Translations under genes and position numbers: made by a program
Notes under the pieces: model-generated
The model's database searches: none
What the model was told of the DNA's origin: nothing
What the model saw: only the letters and a program-made list of their open reading frames with translations
In this document: in pieces, positions 9,701 to 18,975 of the stretch
How the letters are laid out: each line of letters starts with the position of its first letter
Numbering within the stretch: position 1 is the first letter of the stretch
DNA from: Lysobacter concretionis Ko07 = DSM 16239
GTDB lineage: Bacteria; Pseudomonadota; Gammaproteobacteria; Xanthomonadales; Xanthomonadaceae
Length of the DNA: 64,000 bases
Assembly: GCF_000768345.1 (NCBI RefSeq)
Contig: NZ_AVPS01000001.1
Span: 62,001-126,000 of the forward strand
Direction of reading: 5' to 3'

Positions 9701-10753
9701 GCCGCGCAGCCGGGCGTCCCCGCCGATGCCGTCGACGTGCAGTTGCAGGGCCAGCGGGGTGTCGGTCGGGGCCGCCGCGGGATCGGTCAGCAGGCCGACG
9801 TCCAGCGCTTCGGCGTTGGCGCGCAACCGCCATTGCGGCCGGTTGATGCCGACCATCACCGGCCCGGAAGCCGGGCTGGCCGCCACGATGACCGCATCCT
9901 TGCCGCGCAGCACCAGCGTCGCCCGCAACGGCCCGGGTGCGCGGCCGGCCACCGCGACATCCATCGCTTCCAGGTCGCCGATGGCGACGAAACCCAGCCG
10001 TGCCGGCGTGCGCCCGGGGGCGGCCGGCAGCACCGCGGTGGCGACCAGGTCGCTGCGGTAGTTGTCGCGCGGCCGGTAGTCGCCATGCACGGTGAAGCGG
10101 CCGCGGTCGCTGTCGACCACCATGTGCTCCACGTGCAGGCGGCCCGGGCCGGCGTCCAGCCCGCCCCGCAGGCGGCGGATGTCGATGGTCGGCACGCCGT
10201 CGCTGCTGACCCGGAAACCGTCGACCTGCACGTCGTCGGCCTGCAGCGCCAGCGGCGGCGCGATCTGCGGCAGCGAGTCGGGCCAGCGCGGCAGCTCGAA
10301 CGGCTCGTCGCTGCTGGGCAGCTCCAACGTGGCGTTTTCGATCTGCAACGCGTCCAGCCGCAGGCGTCTGCCCAGCAGCGGCCGCAGCGCCGGGTCGAGG
10401 GTGACGCGCTGCGCGGTGAACACGATGGCGTCGTAGCGGAAGCGCACGTCGTGCATCGTCAACGGCCCGGACACCGGACCCTCGGCCTGCCGCCAGCTCA
10501 GGGTCGCGTTGGCGGGCAGGCGCGCCACGATCTGCGCGAGCAGGAAGTCGCGGCCGCCGATGCTCGCCACCAGCCACCAGGCGAGCACGACCAGCGCCAC
10601 CGCGAGCGCGCCGCTCAGCAGCCCGCTGCGGATCGCCAGAACCCGCAGCCGTGCCTTGCGCAGGCGGCGCAGTTCGGCGATCCGCGCCTCGCGCTGTTCG
10701 GGCGTGAGATCGGGATCGATCTGTCGACGGCGCAGGATCCCCGCCACCGTCAC
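6785..10753 (-). CDS. tamB: Translocation and assembly module protein TamB
   Basis: Large inner-membrane-anchored periplasmic protein that works with TamA in outer-membrane biogenesis, either inserting autotransporters or bridging the periplasm for lipid transfer. The 1322 residues begin with a cytosolic basic segment and one transmembrane helix (about 45-68), followed by a long beta-rich body. The DUF490/TamB domain covers roughly the last 330 residues, with the typical ending YLLDHGFDIEIES and a polar tail. It starts with GTG; this codon overlaps the tamA stop by four bases (GTGA at 10750-10753), so the two are translationally coupled. The partner may matter for the giant autotransporter at 35716-42633. 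Confidence 0.93.
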   Translation of the reverse strand: MTVAGILRRRQIDPDLTPEQREARIAELRRLRKARLRVLAIRSGLLSGALAVALVVLAWWLVASIGGRDFLLAQIVARLPANATLSWRQAEGPVSGPLTMHDVRFRYDAIVFTAQRVTLDPALRPLLGRRLRLDALQIENATLELPSSDEPFELPRWPDSLPQIAPPLALQADDVQVDGFRVSSDGVPTIDIRRLRGGLDAGPGRLHVEHMVVDSDRGRFTVHGDYRPRDNYRSDLVATAVLPAAPGRTPARLGFVAIGDLEAMDVAVAGRAPGPLRATLVLRGKDAVIVAASPASGPVMVGINRPQWRLRANAEALDVGLLTDPAAAPTDTPLALQLHVDGIGGDARLRGEMRQGDFSAEILNSRLQIADQVLQLDPLRLQLLDGTVTARGQADFTDPANATFRFATNARGLQWGGGDVSAPASAATATVRADADLGLAGTLQAWALIGNATLARGDEQAQLQIDGRGDAERMQLKSLDVRMPTGTLATTGAVAWAPALGWELDATLAGFDPGYFAADWAGAVNGRVTSTGSTRDDGGLEISARLADFGGRLRGRPLQGDGHFAMHGAPATGGSSRYEGELVLGLGDSRIDARGSYGERIELDARLTPLALADLLPDAAGSLRGRLQVSGPASAPDLRADLDGTGLRYGDLAAASLHINGNLPWHRGDGHLAIRATDLVAGMALDSLAIDARGAVERLTLAARAGSPIGQLDLDASLGRQGSRWQGTLAGLQLDLQRGADWRLQQAARFSWTPAPTRGNGTLERACLASSAGGTLCVDADWPRRGLSITGQGLPLTLAEPYLPEREHRQPWLLRGEIAVEARLRPLGNGWDGEARISSTGGGIRNSPRSRTELLRYDHLLLTANFRPQGIEAVFGTGFNDDGRIDARITTGWDAWSPLAGEIALDTDELTWMELFSPDIVEPTGRLSGRVTLAGTRNQPQLGGQARLTDFSTELPALAITLRDGNVQLDALADGTAKIHGSVRSASSAGNPGNGVLTIDGSLGWQGDDTPLVLDVRGTDVLVSDSLDLRAVASPELQMRYQAGQPLRLTGRVRVPEARINLERLDQGVSASDDVVVLDPVDPDEGPGTPLDMDLVIELGEQVHMNGFGLDGKLGGGLRLVARPGREMTATGTINVAGQYKAYGQDLRITRGQLDWSNDPIANPVIRLRAERVIGDVTAGVDVSGRASAPQAEVWSNPASSQPEALAYLTLGRPLSTLSGSERGQLNAASAALTAGGSLLASQLGAKIGLDDAGVMQSRALGGSVLGVGKQLSPRLYVGYGVSLLGTGQVLTLKYLLDHGFDIEIESSTIENRGSINWRKEK

Positions 10754-12540
10754 AGGTCCGCGCCGACGCTGAGGTAGATCTGGAACGACGAGTCGGCGTC
10801 GTTGAGGCCGTGGCCGATGTCCAGCCGCAGCGGCCCGACCGGTGAGCGCCAGCGCACGCCGGCGCCGACGCCGGTGTGCCAGTCGGGTGTGGTGTCGAAC
10901 GCGCTGCCGGTGTCGACAAACGCCGCCGCGCCCCAGCTCGGGGTGAAGTAGTGCTCGTACTCGATGCTGCCGGTGGCGACGTTCTTGGCGCCCAGCGCAT
11001 ACAGCTTGCCGTCGCTGCCCTGCACGCGCGGACCGACCTCGCGCCAGCCGTAGCCGCGGATGCTGCGGTCGCCGCCGGCGAAGAAGCGCAGGCTCGGCGG
11101 CATCGCGACCAGCTCGTCGGTGAAGGTGTGACCGAGCTCGCCGCGCGCGATCAGGCGGCTGTTCGCGCCCAGTCCGCGGTACCAGCTGGCGGTCGCCCGG
11201 GCCTGGGCGAAGCTGGCGTCGCTGCCCACGCCTTCCAGACCGCCGCGCAGCATCAGGGTGCCGGCGCGGCCGTTGCGCGGGAAGATCAGGTCGTCGGCAT
11301 CGGTGTATTCGGCCCGCAGCGAGGGGTAGGAAAACGTCGCGTAGCGGTAGGCCGGCCCGGTGGTGGCGTCACCGTCGTCATCGGCCAGGTACGACCAGCG
11401 CTCGCGCAGCGCGTGCAGCGAGGCGATCACGTTGAGGTGCCGGTTGATGTGGCCGTTGCGGCTGCCCACGAACTCGATCCGGCGGTTGTCCATGTAGTCG
11501 GTCTGCTCGTCGGCGACCTGGGCGCTGATCGTGTACCAGCCGTCGGCCCAGGCAAACGCCGGGATGCGGTACTGCGTGGTCAGGGTCTTGCGCCGCTGAG
11601 CGTAGTCCAGCTGCGCCAGCGCCTTGTGGCCGCGGTCGTTGACGTAGCGGCGCTCCAGCCCCAGCCGTACGCCGGGGCCGCTGTCGGTGCCATAGCTCAG
11701 GCCGGCGCTGTAGATGCTGCGCTTGGCCGGCACCAGCAGCACGTTGACCGGCACCTGGCCGTCGATGGCCTGGTCGGGTTGCGGGTTGATGACCACCGAG
11801 GAGAAGTAATCCAGCCGCGCCAGCGACTCGCGCAACCGGTCCAGCTTGCCCTGGTGGTAGTAGCTGCCGGTGTCCCAGTACACCAGCTTGTCCAGCACCG
11901 ACCCGCGCAGGATCGCGTTGGGCGTCTGTTCGAACGTGGTCGGGCCCATGTCGTAACGCGGGCCGCTGGTCCAGACCAGGTCGATGTCGGCGGCGTGCTC
12001 GGCGCGGGTGACCTCGACCCGGCGGCTGGCGAAGTCGGCATCGAAATAACCCCGCTGGGCCAGTCGCCGGCTGATCCGGGTCTTGCTGGCCTCGTACAGC
12101 GGATGCTCGAAGACCTCGCCGGATCGCGGCCTGAAACCGGCGAGATCCTCGCGCAGGTAGCGGTCGCGCCCGCCGACGCCTTCGATCGCGACGTGTTCGC
12201 GCCGGACCCGCACCGGCTCGCCGGGATCGACCGTGATGGTGACCGTGGAGTCGGCATTGCTGTCGCGGTCACGCTCCACGCTGATCGTCGGCGAGTAGTA
12301 GCCGAACGGTCCCAGCGCCTCACGGGTTTCCTGTTCCGCCTCGCGCACCAGGTAGGCCAGCCGCCGCCCCGACAGGTCCTTGCCGAGCACGTCGACCAGC
12401 GTCACCGCGCTGCGCACGTTGTCGGTCATCGCCTCGTCCAGGCCGAGGATGTCGACCCTCTCCACCTTCGCCGCGTGCACCGCGCCGCTGGCAAACAGGC
12501 ACAACGCGGCGGCGGGCAGGGCGAGGGAGGGCAGGCGCAT
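10750..12540 (-). CDS. tamA: Outer-membrane assembly factor TamA (Omp85 family)
   Basis: Outer-membrane subunit of the translocation and assembly module. The 596-residue precursor has a signal peptide (about 1-23, ending AVHAA), three POTRA-type periplasmic repeats (about 24-270) and a C-terminal 16-strand Omp85 barrel. The barrel keeps the loop-6 signature in the form SIRGYGWREVGP, the RGY version of the family RGF/RGY motif. Length agrees with TamA (about 577-600). It is the first gene of a two-gene operon with tamB, with a four-base overlap. Start ATG at 12540 gives a clean signal peptide. Confidence 0.93.
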   Translation of the reverse strand: MRLPSLALPAAALCLFASGAVHAAKVERVDILGLDEAMTDNVRSAVTLVDVLGKDLSGRRLAYLVREAEQETREALGPFGYYSPTISVERDRDSNADSTVTITVDPGEPVRVRREHVAIEGVGGRDRYLREDLAGFRPRSGEVFEHPLYEASKTRISRRLAQRGYFDADFASRRVEVTRAEHAADIDLVWTSGPRYDMGPTTFEQTPNAILRGSVLDKLVYWDTGSYYHQGKLDRLRESLARLDYFSSVVINPQPDQAIDGQVPVNVLLVPAKRSIYSAGLSYGTDSGPGVRLGLERRYVNDRGHKALAQLDYAQRRKTLTTQYRIPAFAWADGWYTISAQVADEQTDYMDNRRIEFVGSRNGHINRHLNVIASLHALRERWSYLADDDGDATTGPAYRYATFSYPSLRAEYTDADDLIFPRNGRAGTLMLRGGLEGVGSDASFAQARATASWYRGLGANSRLIARGELGHTFTDELVAMPPSLRFFAGGDRSIRGYGWREVGPRVQGSDGKLYALGAKNVATGSIEYEHYFTPSWGAAAFVDTGSAFDTTPDWHTGVGAGVRWRSPVGPLRLDIGHGLNDADSSFQIYLSVGADL

Positions 12541-12643
12541 GCGCGCAAGGATACCGGCTGGGCGTCAAGGACCGATTAACGCGATTGGATGGCGCGCAGG
12601 CAGGCTTGGAGGCAGTAGTGCCATGGCTTGCCCGGCGTTCCTG

Positions 12644-12778
12644 GGTAGGAGCGACGTCGGTCGCGACCTGTACATCGCCACCAGCCCCCGACATGTCCCG
12701 GTGCCTGCGCCCCTCACCGCTACGCCATGCCCTCGTTGATGGAAGCCCGGCGCATTCGCGACTGACGTCGCTCCTACC
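12644..12778. repeat. Long inverted repeat between glyS and tamA (REP-like)
   Basis: Arms 12644-12666 and 12756-12778 are inverse complements over 23 bp with one mismatch, enclosing 89 bases. The arm carries the word GTAGGAGCGACGTC, a type of dispersed intergenic repeat common in xanthomonads and pseudomonads (from memory). A second, shorter hairpin (CCGCG-C-TCCGG with CCGGA-A-CGCGG, about 12813-12839) lies between it and the glyS stop, without a T-run. The gap 12541-12866 holds no gene. The element probably marks the glyS 3' end. Confidence 0.65.
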
Positions 12779-12866
12779 AAAGCACTCGCGGCTTCCGGGG
12801 ATGTGCCCGGTACCGCGCTCCGGCCATTCCGGAACGCGGATGCGGTCGATCAGTGGATGGGGTCGA

Positions 12867-14972
12867 TCAGGCCGACAGGTGCTCGATCGCGGCGGCGCTG
12901 CCGAGGCGGTCGCTGAGCCGCTTGAGCAGCGCGAGCCGGTTGTTGCGCACCTGCGCGTCGTCGGCGTTGACCATCACCTGTTCGAAGAACGCATCGACCT
13001 GTGGCCGCAGCCGCGCCAGCCGGCCCAGCACCGCGACATAGTCGCGCTGCGCCAGCAACGGGTCGGTGTCGGCGATCGCGGCGTCCACGGCCTCGGCCAG
13101 TTCGCGCTCGGCCGGCTCGGCGAACAGCGCCGCGTCGATGCGCTCCGGCACCGCGCCATCGACTTTCCGCAGGATGTTGCGGCTGCGCTTGTTCGCCGCC
13201 GCCAGCGCTTCGGCCTCGGGCAGTTTCGCGAACTCGCCGATCGCCTTGAGGCGCTGGTCGAAGTCGGGCAACGAGTCGTGGGCGACGTGCATCACCGCCT
13301 CGAACTGCGGCGCCGAGATGCCGCGGTCGGCGTAATAGCCGCGCAGGCGGTCGTAGACGAAGGCGGTGATGTCGAAGCTGCCGATGTCGGGATGCTGGAC
13401 CGGCTGCGCGGCGTGTGCGCGTTCCACCAGTGCATGCAGCAGCAGGTCGTGGTCGCCTTCGAGCAATGTGCGCGCCAGCCCGAGCGCATGCCGGCGCAGC
13501 GCGAACGGGTCCTTGTTGCCGGTCGGCTTGAGACCCGCCGCGAAACCGCCCGCCAGCGTGTCCAGCCGCTCGGCGATCGCCAGCACCTGGCCGAGTTTGG
13601 AGGGTGCGATCGCATCGCCGGAGAAGCGCGGCATGTAGGCCTCGTCGATCGCGTGGGCGACCTCGACCGGTTCGTTCTCGACCGCCGCGTAGTAGCGGCC
13701 GGCGATGCCCTGCAATTCCGGGAACTCGCCGACCAGACGCGACTGCAGATCGGCCTTGGACAGCTCGGCGGCGCGCCGGGCGAGGGCGGGGCCGACTCCG
13801 ACTTCGCCGGCGATCGATCCGGCCAGCGCCATCACGCGCTGCACCTTGTCGGCGAGGGTGCCGAGTTTGGCCTGGTAGGTCACGTTGCGCAGGCCGTCAT
13901 TCATCGACGCCAGCCCCTGCTTCATGTCCTCCACGAAGAAGAACCTGGCGTCGCTGAAGCGCGGCCGGATCACCCGCTCATAGCCCTTGCGGACTTCGGC
14001 TTCGTCCTTGCTCTCGATGTTGGCGATGCCGATGAAGTGCTCGCTGAGCCGGCCCTCGTTATCCAGCACCGGGAAGAATTTCTGGTTGGTCTCCATCGTC
14101 GCGATCAGCGCCTCGGCCGGGATCGCGAGGAACCCGGATTCGAACCCGCAGGTGACCGCGCTGGGCCACTCGGTCAGGCCGTTGACCTCTTCCAGGATGC
14201 CCGCATCGATCCGCGCCACCCCGCCGCAGGCGGTCGCGGCCGCCTCGACCTGGCGCACGATGCTTTCACGGCGCTCGTCGGCATCGACCAGCACCTTCGC
14301 GCCGCGCAGCGACTCCACGTAATCGGCGGGGGTGCTGAACCAGACCGGCTTGTCGTGCATGAAGCGGTGGCCGCGGCTCATGCGGTCGCTGCGCACGCCC
14401 AGCAGCCCGACATCGACCACGTCGCTGCCCAGCAGCACCACCAGCCAGTGCACCGGCCGGGCGAAGCTGTAGTCGTGGCTGCCCCAGCGCATCGGCTTGG
14501 GGATCGGCATCGCCGCCAGTGCTTCGGCCAGGATGTCGCCCAGCAGGTCGGCGGTTTTCGCGCCCGCCTTGACCGAGCGGTGCACGAAGCGCTCGCCCTT
14601 GTTGTCGGTGGTTTTTTCCAGCGCGGTCCAGTCGACCCCGGCCTTGGCGGCGAAACCCTGCAGCGCGCGGGTCGGCTGGCCGTCGGCGTCCAGCGCGATG
14701 TTGAGGTACGGGCCCAGCACCTCGGACGCCTGTTCGGGTTGTTCGGTGGCCACGCCCGGCAGCAGCACCGCCAGCCGGCGCGGGGTGTACAGCGGCTTCG
14801 CCTCGTCGCGCTCGAAGGCGATCCCGCGCTTGACCAGGCCGTCGATCACACCGTCGAAGAACGCCCGCGCGAGCCCGGCCAGCGCCTTGACCGGCAGTTC
14901 CTCGGTTCCCAGTTCGATCAACAGCGGTTGCATTGGCAGGTCCGCCTTGTCCGGCATCGTGTTGTTGGACAT
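12867..14972 (-). CDS. glyS: Glycine--tRNA ligase beta subunit
   Basis: Beta subunit of the bacterial alpha2beta2 glycyl-tRNA synthetase, which binds tRNA-Gly and is needed with GlyQ for charging. The 701-residue product is the usual length. It begins with the conserved [11 protein letters not shown] block at about residues 16-26 and contains the HD-like region and the C-terminal DALR-type anticodon-binding domain ([12 protein letters not shown] near the end). The start at 14972 is chosen because its ATG overlaps the glyQ stop (TGATG), the usual coupling of these two genes. Upstream in-frame codons run through glyQ in another frame and are not coding. Confidence 0.96.
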   Translation of the reverse strand: MSNNTMPDKADLPMQPLLIELGTEELPVKALAGLARAFFDGVIDGLVKRGIAFERDEAKPLYTPRRLAVLLPGVATEQPEQASEVLGPYLNIALDADGQPTRALQGFAAKAGVDWTALEKTTDNKGERFVHRSVKAGAKTADLLGDILAEALAAMPIPKPMRWGSHDYSFARPVHWLVVLLGSDVVDVGLLGVRSDRMSRGHRFMHDKPVWFSTPADYVESLRGAKVLVDADERRESIVRQVEAAATACGGVARIDAGILEEVNGLTEWPSAVTCGFESGFLAIPAEALIATMETNQKFFPVLDNEGRLSEHFIGIANIESKDEAEVRKGYERVIRPRFSDARFFFVEDMKQGLASMNDGLRNVTYQAKLGTLADKVQRVMALAGSIAGEVGVGPALARRAAELSKADLQSRLVGEFPELQGIAGRYYAAVENEPVEVAHAIDEAYMPRFSGDAIAPSKLGQVLAIAERLDTLAGGFAAGLKPTGNKDPFALRRHALGLARTLLEGDHDLLLHALVERAHAAQPVQHPDIGSFDITAFVYDRLRGYYADRGISAPQFEAVMHVAHDSLPDFDQRLKAIGEFAKLPEAEALAAANKRSRNILRKVDGAVPERIDAALFAEPAERELAEAVDAAIADTDPLLAQRDYVAVLGRLARLRPQVDAFFEQVMVNADDAQVRNNRLALLKRLSDRLGSAAAIEHLSA

Positions 14973-15922
14973 CACACGGTCTCCTTGTCGGCCGGCTGGA
15001 CGGTTGCGTTCCTCAACCCCGGAAACCCCAGCTTCTCGCGCTGGGCGAAATACGCCTCGGCCACGGCCTGGGAGATTTTGCGCACGCGCAGGATGTAGCG
15101 CTGGCGTTCGGTGACGCTGATCGCGCGGCGCGCGTCGAGCATGTTGAAGCTGTGGCTGGCCTTCATCACCTGCTCGTAGGCCGGCAGCGGCAGGTCGAAC
15201 CCGACCAGCGCCAGCGCCTCCGCCTCGCACTCGTCGAAGCGCCGGAACAACACCTCCACGTCGGCGTGCTCGAAGTTGTAGGTGCTCTGCTCGACCTCGT
15301 TCTGGTGGTAGACGTCGCGGTAGGTCACCGGGTGGCCGTCCGGGCCGTGCGTCCAGACCAGATCGAACACGTTGTCCACGCCCTGCAGGTACATGCACAG
15401 GCGCTCCAGACCGTAGGTGATCTCGCCCAGCACCGGCCGGCACTCCATCCCGCCGGCCTGCTGGAACCAGGTGAACTGGGTCACCTCCATGCCGTTGAGC
15501 CAGACTTCCCAGCCCAGTCCCCAGGCGCCCAGCGTCGGCGACTCCCAGTTGTCCTCGACCAGCCGCAGGTCATGCACCAGCGGGTCGACGCCGAGCGCCT
15601 TGAGCGAATCGAAGTACAGCTCGACGATGTTGTCGGGCGAGGGCTTCATCGCGACCTGGTACTGGTAGTAGCGCTGCAGCCGGTTGGGGTTGTCGCCGTA
15701 GCGGCCGTCGGCGGGGCGGCGGCAGGGCTGCACGTAGGCGGCGTTCCACGGCTCCGGCCCGAGCGCGCGCAGGAAGGTGGCCGGGTGGAAGGTGCCGGCA
15801 CCGACTTCCAGATCGAGCGGCTGGATCAGCACGCAACCCTGCTGCGCCCAGAACGTATTCAGGCGCTGGATGAGTTGCTGGAAGGTCGGAGGCGACAGGG
15901 CGCTGGCGTCAGGCTGCGGCAT
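14972..15922 (-). CDS. glyQ: Glycine--tRNA ligase alpha subunit
   Basis: Catalytic alpha subunit of glycyl-tRNA synthetase (class II fold). The 316 residues carry the family blocks [55 protein letters not shown] and FTWFQQAGG. The ATG at 15922 (MPQPDAS) is preferred: an in-frame TTG at 15943 would sit almost on the transcription start predicted from the -10 at 15952-15957. It is translationally coupled to glyS. The gene is divergent from the amidotransferase gene at 16032. Confidence 0.96.
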   Translation of the reverse strand: MPQPDASALSPPTFQQLIQRLNTFWAQQGCVLIQPLDLEVGAGTFHPATFLRALGPEPWNAAYVQPCRRPADGRYGDNPNRLQRYYQYQVAMKPSPDNIVELYFDSLKALGVDPLVHDLRLVEDNWESPTLGAWGLGWEVWLNGMEVTQFTWFQQAGGMECRPVLGEITYGLERLCMYLQGVDNVFDLVWTHGPDGHPVTYRDVYHQNEVEQSTYNFEHADVEVLFRRFDECEAEALALVGFDLPLPAYEQVMKASHSFNMLDARRAISVTERQRYILRVRKISQAVAEAYFAQREKLGFPGLRNATVQPADKETV

Positions 15923-15944
15923 GCTTGAAGGGCCGTGGGGCAAA

Positions 15945-15960
15945 GCACGCTAGTATACGG
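15945..15960. promoter_or_regulatory. Overlapping divergent -10 elements between glyQ and the amidotransferase gene
   Basis: The short GCTAGTATACGG stretch gives TATACT on the minus strand (15957-15952), the glyQ -10, and TAGTAT on the plus strand (15951-15956) for the divergent gene. Neither has a strong -35, as is common in this group. The closeness implies that the two promoters compete. Confidence 0.35.
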
Positions 15961-16031
15961 CCGGCTTCGCCGGGGCTGTTTTCCGCCCTCGTTCGCCGCT
16001 CCTTTCGACTCTAATCTGGACGCCTGATTCT

Positions 16032-16763
16032 GTGACTGCCCCTTTCCTGATCATCGAAACCGGCCAACCGGTCGCTTCGATGCGCCGCCATGGCGGATTT
16101 CCCCACTGGATCCGCGTTGCCAGCGGCCTGCCGCGCGACGGTGCGGTGGTGATCAATGTCGAGGCCGGCGACGCGCTGCCATCGCGGGAAGGGTTTGCCG
16201 GCGCGATCGTGAGCGGTTCGGGTGCGATGGTGACCGACCGGCTGGACTGGAGCGAGGCCACCGCGGCCTGGCTGGCGGAAGCGGCCGCGGCCGGCTTCCC
16301 GCTGTTCGGCATCTGCTACGGCCATCAGCTGCTGGCCCAGGCGCTGGGTGGCGAGGTCGGCTACAACCCGGCCGGGCGCGAGATGGGCACGATCGGGATC
16401 GAGCTGCTGCCGGCCGCGAGACAGGACGCCCTGTTCGGACCGCTGCCGGCCACCATGCCGGTGCAGCTGACCCATCGGCAGAGCGTGTTGCGGGTGCCGG
16501 AAGGCGCGACCGTGCTGGCGCGCTCGGCGGCCGATGCGTGCCAGGCGTTCCGCTGGGGCGAGCATGTCTGGGGCGTGCAGTTCCACCCCGAGTTCAGTAC
16601 CACCCACATGCGCGGCTACATCCAGGCGCGCAAGATTGCGTTGCAGCGCGAAGGGCAGGATCCGCAGGCGATGCTGGCCGCGGTTGCCGCCACTCCGGAC
16701 GGCCGGCGCGTGCTGCGCCGGTTCGTCCATTACGCCACCCGGCAGTCGCGGACGCGCGGTTGA
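16032..16763 (+). CDS. Class I glutamine amidotransferase family protein
   Basis: A 243-residue stand-alone class I glutamine amidotransferase (GuaA N-domain-like). The nucleophile is Cys95 in GICYGHQ and the other triad members are His185 and Glu187 in VQFHPE. A conserved glycine-rich SGSGAMVTD segment replaces the usual oxyanion strand motif. Such proteins hydrolyse gamma-glutamyl bonds; the partner or substrate cannot be inferred because no synthetase lies nearby. The start is GTG at 16032, 109 nt from glyQ in the divergent orientation. Confidence 0.85.
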   Translation: MTAPFLIIETGQPVASMRRHGGFPHWIRVASGLPRDGAVVINVEAGDALPSREGFAGAIVSGSGAMVTDRLDWSEATAAWLAEAAAAGFPLFGICYGHQLLAQALGGEVGYNPAGREMGTIGIELLPAARQDALFGPLPATMPVQLTHRQSVLRVPEGATVLARSAADACQAFRWGEHVWGVQFHPEFSTTHMRGYIQARKIALQREGQDPQAMLAAVAATPDGRRVLRRFVHYATRQSRTRG

Positions 16764-16926
16764 CTGCCCGGTCGAGCCGCGCCCGGTTGAGCCGTGTGAT
16801 CGCGTTGCTTTGATCGAGCCATGTGATTGAATTGCCCGGCTGCGCTGTCGCCTGCAGTCGGCCATCATCGATGCAACAAGCACTGCCGTTACGGTCGGCA
16901 GTGACCCGAGGCAGGAAAGGAACGAC

Positions 16927-17766
16927 ATGAAGGATATTCGCAAGGTTCCACCGGGTGCCGGCGCGGAGTGGCTGCTGGGCGGCGTGGCATTGCTGCGCAA
17001 GGCGCCGCTGACCCTCGGCCTGCTCGGCCTGATCTGGGGCGGGCTGTCGACGCTGGCTTCGTTGACCGGCCAGGCCTGGCTGAGCCTGCTGCTCGGGTTC
17101 GCGGGGCCGATCCTGTTCGGCGGCATCATCTACGCCGCGCGCGAAGTCGACCAGGGCCGCCATGCCTCGCCGGCCCAGCTGCTGCAGGGCCTGCACGACG
17201 GCAAGGCGACGCGCCTGCTGGCGATGCTGTTGCCCCAGATCGTCGCCCTGGTGGTGCTGGTGGTGCTGCTGGTGGTGATGGTCGGTCCGCAGCAACTGGA
17301 GCGGATCGCCGCGGTCATGGTGGAGCTGCAGACCAACCCCGATCCGACGCTGGTGGAATCGTTGCCGGTCGGGCGGCTGTTCGGCTGGATGGTCGCGGCG
17401 CTGGTGATCGGCGTGGTCGCCGGATTCTTCACCTTCATCGCGATTCCCGAGGTCATGTTCACCGACCGCGGCGCGTTCGCGGCGATGGGCATGAGCCTGC
17501 GGGCCTGCCTGCGCAACCTGGGCGCGCTGATCGTGCTGCTGGTGCTGATGGTGATCGCGATGATCGCCTTCAGCCTGGCGTTGCAGCTGGTCGGGATGCT
17601 GCTGACGTTCCTGGTCGGCGCGCAGGCGTCGATGTTCGCGGTCCAGGTGTTGCTGATGGCGGTGCTGCTGCCGGTCATGAGCGGCGCGGCGTATCTGGGA
17701 TGGCGGCAGATGACCGGCGACGCGCCGGCGGCGCCGGTGGTGTCGGCAGGCGGTTTCGAGGCCTGA
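16927..17766 (+). CDS. BPSS1780-type integral membrane protein (copy 1)
   Basis: A 279-residue polytopic inner-membrane protein of a family named after Burkholderia BPSS1780, function unknown. It starts with the typical soluble leader KDIRKVPPGAGAEWLLGGVALLRKAP and has about six hydrophobic segments, with a hydrophilic Asn/Pro-containing loop (NPDPTLVESLP) between segments 3 and 4. A GGAAAGGAACG ribosome-binding site precedes the ATG. It is the first of two adjacent, related genes on the same strand (the second starts 124 nt later), which looks like a tandem duplication followed by divergence. Confidence 0.75.
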   Translation: MKDIRKVPPGAGAEWLLGGVALLRKAPLTLGLLGLIWGGLSTLASLTGQAWLSLLLGFAGPILFGGIIYAAREVDQGRHASPAQLLQGLHDGKATRLLAMLLPQIVALVVLVVLLVVMVGPQQLERIAAVMVELQTNPDPTLVESLPVGRLFGWMVAALVIGVVAGFFTFIAIPEVMFTDRGAFAAMGMSLRACLRNLGALIVLLVLMVIAMIAFSLALQLVGMLLTFLVGAQASMFAVQVLLMAVLLPVMSGAAYLGWRQMTGDAPAAPVVSAGGFEA

Positions 17767-17890
17767 CCGGCGCGGATCGTGGCGGCGGTTCTCGGGGGAG
17801 GACGGCCGTCATGCGGGGGAGCGCGTCGGCGGGGTGCCGGCGCGGTGGAAACGGAACAAACCACACAACAACCAACAGGGGAGACAGGGA

Positions 17891-18808
17891 ATGACGACAC
17901 GTGCGATGGGACCCATGGCCGGCATCGGCTGGCTGACACGGGCGCTCAATCTGGGGCGCAACAACCCGAAGGCGATTTTTGGCGGCGTGGCATTGCTGAC
18001 GCTCACGATGCTGGTCGCGGCTGTTGCCGGCGCGATGCTGCAGGCCGGCATCGTCATGGTGCTGGGCAACAGCATCAGCGCGATGGTTGCCGGCATGGCC
18101 GTGATGATGGTGGTGGTTGTGGTGCTGATGGCGATGCTGCTGGTCGGCTTCCTGCGCCTGATCGACGCGGTGGAAAGCGGCCGGCCGGCGCGCGCACTGG
18201 GGGTGTTCGCCGGCTTCGGTGATCTGGCGGCCTCGCTGCGCACGATCGGTTTCTTCGTGTTGCTGGCGATCGTGCAGAACCTGCTGCTGCTCGGCCTGCT
18301 GAGCGTGCTGGCCAGCGACGTGATCGGCTGGTACGTCCAGGCGATGCAGGCGTCGATGGCCGGTGGCGCGCCGCCGGAGCTGACCTCCCTGCCCAACGGC
18401 CTGGGCATCGCCAGCGTGTTGATGCTGGTGATCGGGCTGGTGTTCTACGGCGTGCAGGCGGTGGGGTTGTGCCAGATCGCGCTGCGCGGGCGCGGCGTGT
18501 TCGGCGCGATGGCGGACGGCTTTGCCGGCGCGGTGAAGAACCTGCTGCCGCTGCTGGTGTTCGTGCTGGCCTGCCTGGTGGCGATGGTGGTGCTGGCGAT
18601 CGCGGTGTTCCTGCTCGCGATGCTGATCGGCCTGATCGGCAAGTTCGTCGGCGTGTGGCTGGCCATCGTGCTGGCGGTGCCGCTGTATTTCGCCGCGATG
18701 CTGGCGATGTACGCGGTGATGTTCGGCGCCATGTACCACCTGTGGCGCGACGTCTGCGACGGCGGCAGCCGCGATGAAGCTGTCATGGCCGAGGCGCTCA
18801 CCGCCTGA
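17891..18808 (+). CDS. BPSS1780-type integral membrane protein (copy 2)
   Basis: A 305-residue polytopic membrane protein related to the preceding gene. Both open with a short soluble part containing GW/EWL and a stretch of the form GGVALL before the first membrane helix. About six hydrophobic segments are visible, with a polar loop (QASMAGGAPPELTSLPNG) in the same relative place as in copy 1. The ATG at 17891 has a strong GGGGAGACAGGGA ribosome-binding site; an upstream in-frame ATG at 17834 lacks one. Function unknown. Possible roles of the pair (a heteromer or two states of one function) are speculation. Confidence 0.75.
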   Translation: MTTRAMGPMAGIGWLTRALNLGRNNPKAIFGGVALLTLTMLVAAVAGAMLQAGIVMVLGNSISAMVAGMAVMMVVVVVLMAMLLVGFLRLIDAVESGRPARALGVFAGFGDLAASLRTIGFFVLLAIVQNLLLLGLLSVLASDVIGWYVQAMQASMAGGAPPELTSLPNGLGIASVLMLVIGLVFYGVQAVGLCQIALRGRGVFGAMADGFAGAVKNLLPLLVFVLACLVAMVVLAIAVFLLAMLIGLIGKFVGVWLAIVLAVPLYFAAMLAMYAVMFGAMYHLWRDVCDGGSRDEAVMAEALTA

Positions 18809-18822
18809 TCGGATGTGGCTGT

Positions 18823-18853
18823 CCGGGGCCGGGGCCGCTGGTTCCGGCCCCGG
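18823..18853 (+). terminator. GC-rich hairpin after the BPSS1780-type pair
   Basis: CCGGGGCCGG (18823-18832) pairs perfectly with CCGGCCCCGG (18844-18853) around an 11-nt loop, 14 nt after the stop codon. There is no T-run, so it may protect the 3' end or act with Rho rather than end transcription by itself. Confidence 0.35.
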
Positions 18854-18975
18854 TGTGGAAGCGGCCGCCGGAGATCGGGCAATTTCCGGCCCGGAGCTGG
18901 CTCCCTGCCGTCGCTGCGGTTCCACTGCTCTAGCCTGCTCAACTCAGGCGTCAGGCCTCACAGGAGGAATTCCCG

